From positions 6,648,501-6,712,500 of the forward strand of contig NZ_CP012673.1 in assembly GCF_002950945.1 (NCBI RefSeq): 64,000 nt of DNA, in the 5' to 3' direction. Of the stretch, positions 62,137-64,000 are shown in pieces (the stretch's first letter is position 1; each line of letters opens with the position of its first letter). A program made the position numbers and the translations under genes. Source of the DNA: Sorangium cellulosum (GTDB taxonomy: Bacteria > Myxococcota_A > Polyangia > Polyangiales > Polyangiaceae). Below the pieces are notes generated by a model. It was not told where the DNA came from. It was given only the letters and a program-made list of their open reading frames with translations, and did no database searches.

Positions 62137-63258
62137 TCAGGCGCCGACCATCTTGCGACGCGCCCCCGCGTAACGCCGCACCAGCTCGTCGGCGACGACG
62201 CCGCTCAGGATGACGGCGCCGATGACGGCGTACTCGATCTGGGTCGGCACACCCAGCATGTTGATCGCGTTGCGCAAGACCTGCATCAGCGCGGTGCCGA
62301 GGATGACGCCCAGCACCGAGCCCTCCCCGCCCCGCAGGCTGAAGCCCCCGAGCACGGCCGCCGCGATCGCATAGAGCTCGTAGAAGTTGCCGAAGTCGAC
62401 CGGCTGGGCCGAGTTGACCTCGAGGGCGAACAGCATGCCTCCGACGCAGGAGAGCAGCGCGCACAGGACGTAGGCGAGGATCGTCATCGCGTCGGTGTTG
62501 ACCCCGCTGTAGCGCGCCGCCTGCTCGTTGCGGCCGAGCGCCATGAGGTAACGGCCGTAGATGGTGCGCCTCAGGAACACCGAGGTCGCGAGCACGATCG
62601 CGAGGAAGAGCAGGAACGGCATCGGGACGTCGATCCACGTGATCACGTCGAGGCGCGTCCTCGCGCCGGTGAACGGGTTCACCGCGTAGGGGCTGAGCCC
62701 GCCCTCGGCGATCCACGAGAGGAACGGCACCGGGACGGAGAACGGGGTGCCGACCGACAGGTAACGCAGCGACTCGTGACCGACGCCGAACCCCTGGGTC
62801 AGATCGCCGGTGATCCCGCGCGCCGTGCCGCGGTAGAGCAGCAGCCCGCACAGGGTGACCACGAACGGCTGAAGCCGGAGCTTCGTGATGAGCAGCCCGT
62901 GCGCGAGCCCGATGCAGAGGGCAATGACGAGCAGCAGGGGCACCGCCAGCGCGGCCGGCCATTTGTGCACCGCGAGCAGCCACGGCAGCAGGGAGCCCGC
63001 GAGCGCCACGACCGAGCCGATCGACAGGTCGATCCCGCCGGTCATGATGACGAGGCCCGCCCCGACGCTGAGGATGCCGAACAGCGCCGTGCGCCGGATC
63101 AGGTTCTCCAGGTTGTCGGCGAGGAGGAACCGGTTGTTCATCAGCGCCGTGGCGAGGGACACCACGACGAGCAGCCAGAGGACGCCGAAGACCTTGCGCC
63201 GCGCGTCGGGCAAGAGCGGCGCGGCGCCGCGCGCTCGGGGTTCAGATCGCGTGATCAC
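62137..63258 (-). CDS. Sugar ABC transporter permease, CUT2 (RbsC-like)
   Basis: 373 residues from a GTG at 63258. Nine to ten membrane segments. CUT2 wording: FGILSVGAGLVIMTGGIDLS then IGSVVALAGSLL, GLAHGLLITKLRLQPFVVTL, CGLLLYRGTARGITG, GRYLMALGRNEQAARYSGV, and GGEGSVLGVILGTALMQVLR. A longer periplasmic loop (residues about 165-210) replaces the usual short one. Imports a pentose or similar sugar with a binding protein that is not in the window. Follows the ATPase gene by 42 bp. Confidence 0.94.
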   Translation of the reverse strand: MITRSEPRARGAAPLLPDARRKVFGVLWLLVVVSLATALMNNRFLLADNLENLIRRTALFGILSVGAGLVIMTGGIDLSIGSVVALAGSLLPWLLAVHKWPAALAVPLLLVIALCIGLAHGLLITKLRLQPFVVTLCGLLLYRGTARGITGDLTQGFGVGHESLRYLSVGTPFSVPVPFLSWIAEGGLSPYAVNPFTGARTRLDVITWIDVPMPFLLFLAIVLATSVFLRRTIYGRYLMALGRNEQAARYSGVNTDAMTILAYVLCALLSCVGGMLFALEVNSAQPVDFGNFYELYAIAAAVLGGFSLRGGEGSVLGVILGTALMQVLRNAINMLGVPTQIEYAVIGAVILSGVVADELVRRYAGARRKMVGA

Positions 63259-63300
63259 GGGAACGGTCCTCCACTCTCGATCCGGCCTCGCACGCCGCGC

Positions 63301-64000
63301 TCACGCCGCGGCGTCGCTGCCCGTCGCGAGATCCATGATCGCCTCCTCGCTCAGCTCGGCCCGGCCGAGCTCCCCGGCGATGCGCCCTTCGTGCATCACG
63401 AGCGCACGATCGGACATCCCCATCACCTCTTCCATGTCGCTGGACACGAACAGGATCGCCATGCCGCTCGCGGCGAATCGCTCCATCAGCTGGTATATCT
63501 CGTGCTTCGCGCCGACGTCAATGCCGCGGGTCGGCTCGTCCATCAGGAGCACGCGCGGCGCCATCGCGAGCCACTTGCCGATGACCACCTTCTGCTGGTT
63601 CCCGCCGGAGAGGTGCTGTACCGGCTCTTCGTCGCTCGGCGTCCTCACGTCGAGATCGCGGACCATCTGCGCGGAGATCCGGCGCTCCCCCCGCCAGTCC
63701 AGGAAGCCGTAGCGGTGCGACCTGCGCAGGTTCGGGAGGCTCATGTTGTGGCGAATGGCCATCTCCAGGATGATCCCCTGCTCCTGGCGATCCTCCGGGA
63801 CCAGGCCGATCCCGGCGGCGATGGCGTCGCGCGGGGTGCGCGGGGCGAGCTCGCGCCCGGCCACGCGGACGGCGCCGGCGACGGCCGGCGTGACGCCGAA
63901 CAGCGTCTTGAGCAGCGACGTGCGCCCCGCGCCGAGCAGCCCCGCCACGCCGACGATCTCGCCGGCGCGGACCGTGAAGTGGAGGGCGTGCTCGGGGTGC
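63301..64000 (-). CDS. Sugar ABC transporter ATP-binding protein, C-terminal half (cut by window edge)
   Basis: About 232 residues visible, frame open to the right edge. This is the second nucleotide-binding domain of a RbsA-like CUT2 ATPase: GVAGLLGAGRTSLLKTLFG (Walker A of the degenerate type), IGLVPEDRQEQGI, signature LSGGNQQKVVIGKWLA, Walker B VLLMDEPTRGIDVGA, and the H-loop region ILFVSSDMEEVMGMSDR. It energises the permease encoded next to it. The N-terminal domain lies beyond the window. Confidence 0.95.
   Translation of the reverse strand, partial: HPEHALHFTVRAGEIVGVAGLLGAGRTSLLKTLFGVTPAVAGAVRVAGRELAPRTPRDAIAAGIGLVPEDRQEQGIILEMAIRHNMSLPNLRRSHRYGFLDWRGERRISAQMVRDLDVRTPSDEEPVQHLSGGNQQKVVIGKWLAMAPRVLLMDEPTRGIDVGAKHEIYQLMERFAASGMAILFVSSDMEEVMGMSDRALVMHEGRIAGELGRAELSEEAIMDLATGSDAAA

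Overview
The window is very GC-rich, gene-dense DNA. It carries many long lipoproteins, an FHA-containing sigma-54 activator, a Ser/Thr kinase fused to a formylglycine-generating-enzyme-like domain, DUF2169/TIGR02270 type VI secretion companions and a large polyketide synthase. This mix is typical of a myxobacterium, most likely a Sorangium/Polyangium-type organism; that assignment is inference from gene content and base composition. No rRNA, tRNA or CRISPR array was seen.

Region by region: (1) 1-1.2 kb holds the C-terminal part of a LysR regulator and a Uma2-family nuclease-like protein. (2) 1.2-14.6 kb is one minus-strand, mostly overlapping operon of eight genes around a type VI secretion spike (VgrG): three carbohydrate/Ig-like or lipoprotein accessories, a 1003-residue protein with a metzincin-like zinc motif, a peptidoglycan-binding protein with M15/M23-like domains, a DUF2169 adaptor, VgrG and a TIGR02270 HEAT-repeat protein. 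No T6SS sheath or membrane genes are present, so this is an orphan VgrG/effector island. (3) 14.6-15.7 kb is non-coding and contains a perfect 36-bp inverted repeat built of GCAAAGGC units. (4) 15.7-20.2 kb holds a receiver/adenylate-cyclase protein and an overlapping beta-helix lipoprotein. (5) 20.2-22.25 kb is an arsenic operon (arsR, arsI, aquaporin, arsC) with three matching TTCGA-N6-TCGAA operator candidates.

(6) 22.4-33.8 kb is the most interesting region: a four-gene minus-strand operon of a 2192-residue polyketide/secondary-lipid synthase (hotdog-AT-KS-truncated KS/CLF-KR-DH, with no carrier domain), a phosphopantetheinyl transferase, an enoyl-reductase-like SDR carrying two N-terminal carrier domains joined by a His/Asn/Gly repeat, and a cytochrome P450. 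A divergent MarR regulator faces it across an interval with three GTGTA-N2-TACAC palindromes. Together the four proteins look like a self-contained pathway in which the carrier protein is supplied in trans by the reductase.

(7) 33.8-37.9 kb: FHA/sigma-54 activator, a LanC-like protein lacking the zinc ligands, about 0.95 kb without a confident gene (hairpin, Cys-rich short frame, 9-bp minisatellite) and a secreted Cys-rich lipoprotein. (8) 37.9-44.9 kb: CadD-like transporter divergent from a copper P-type ATPase, a 5'-truncated Rpn-family gene, a DUF1990 protein, and an NAD-dependent epimerase divergent from a LysR regulator. (9) 44.9-50.9 kb: FHA/winged-helix protein divergent from the kinase-FGE fusion, and three uncharacterised minus-strand proteins, two of them paralogs. 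(10) 51.2-61.6 kb: GH13 lipoprotein, lipase maturation factor, urate oxidase, M1-like metallopeptidase lipoprotein, GH15 glucoamylase with a CBM20 starch-binding domain, and a polytopic membrane protein. (11) 62.1-64 kb: permease and partial ATPase of a CUT2 (ribose-type) sugar ABC transporter running off the end.
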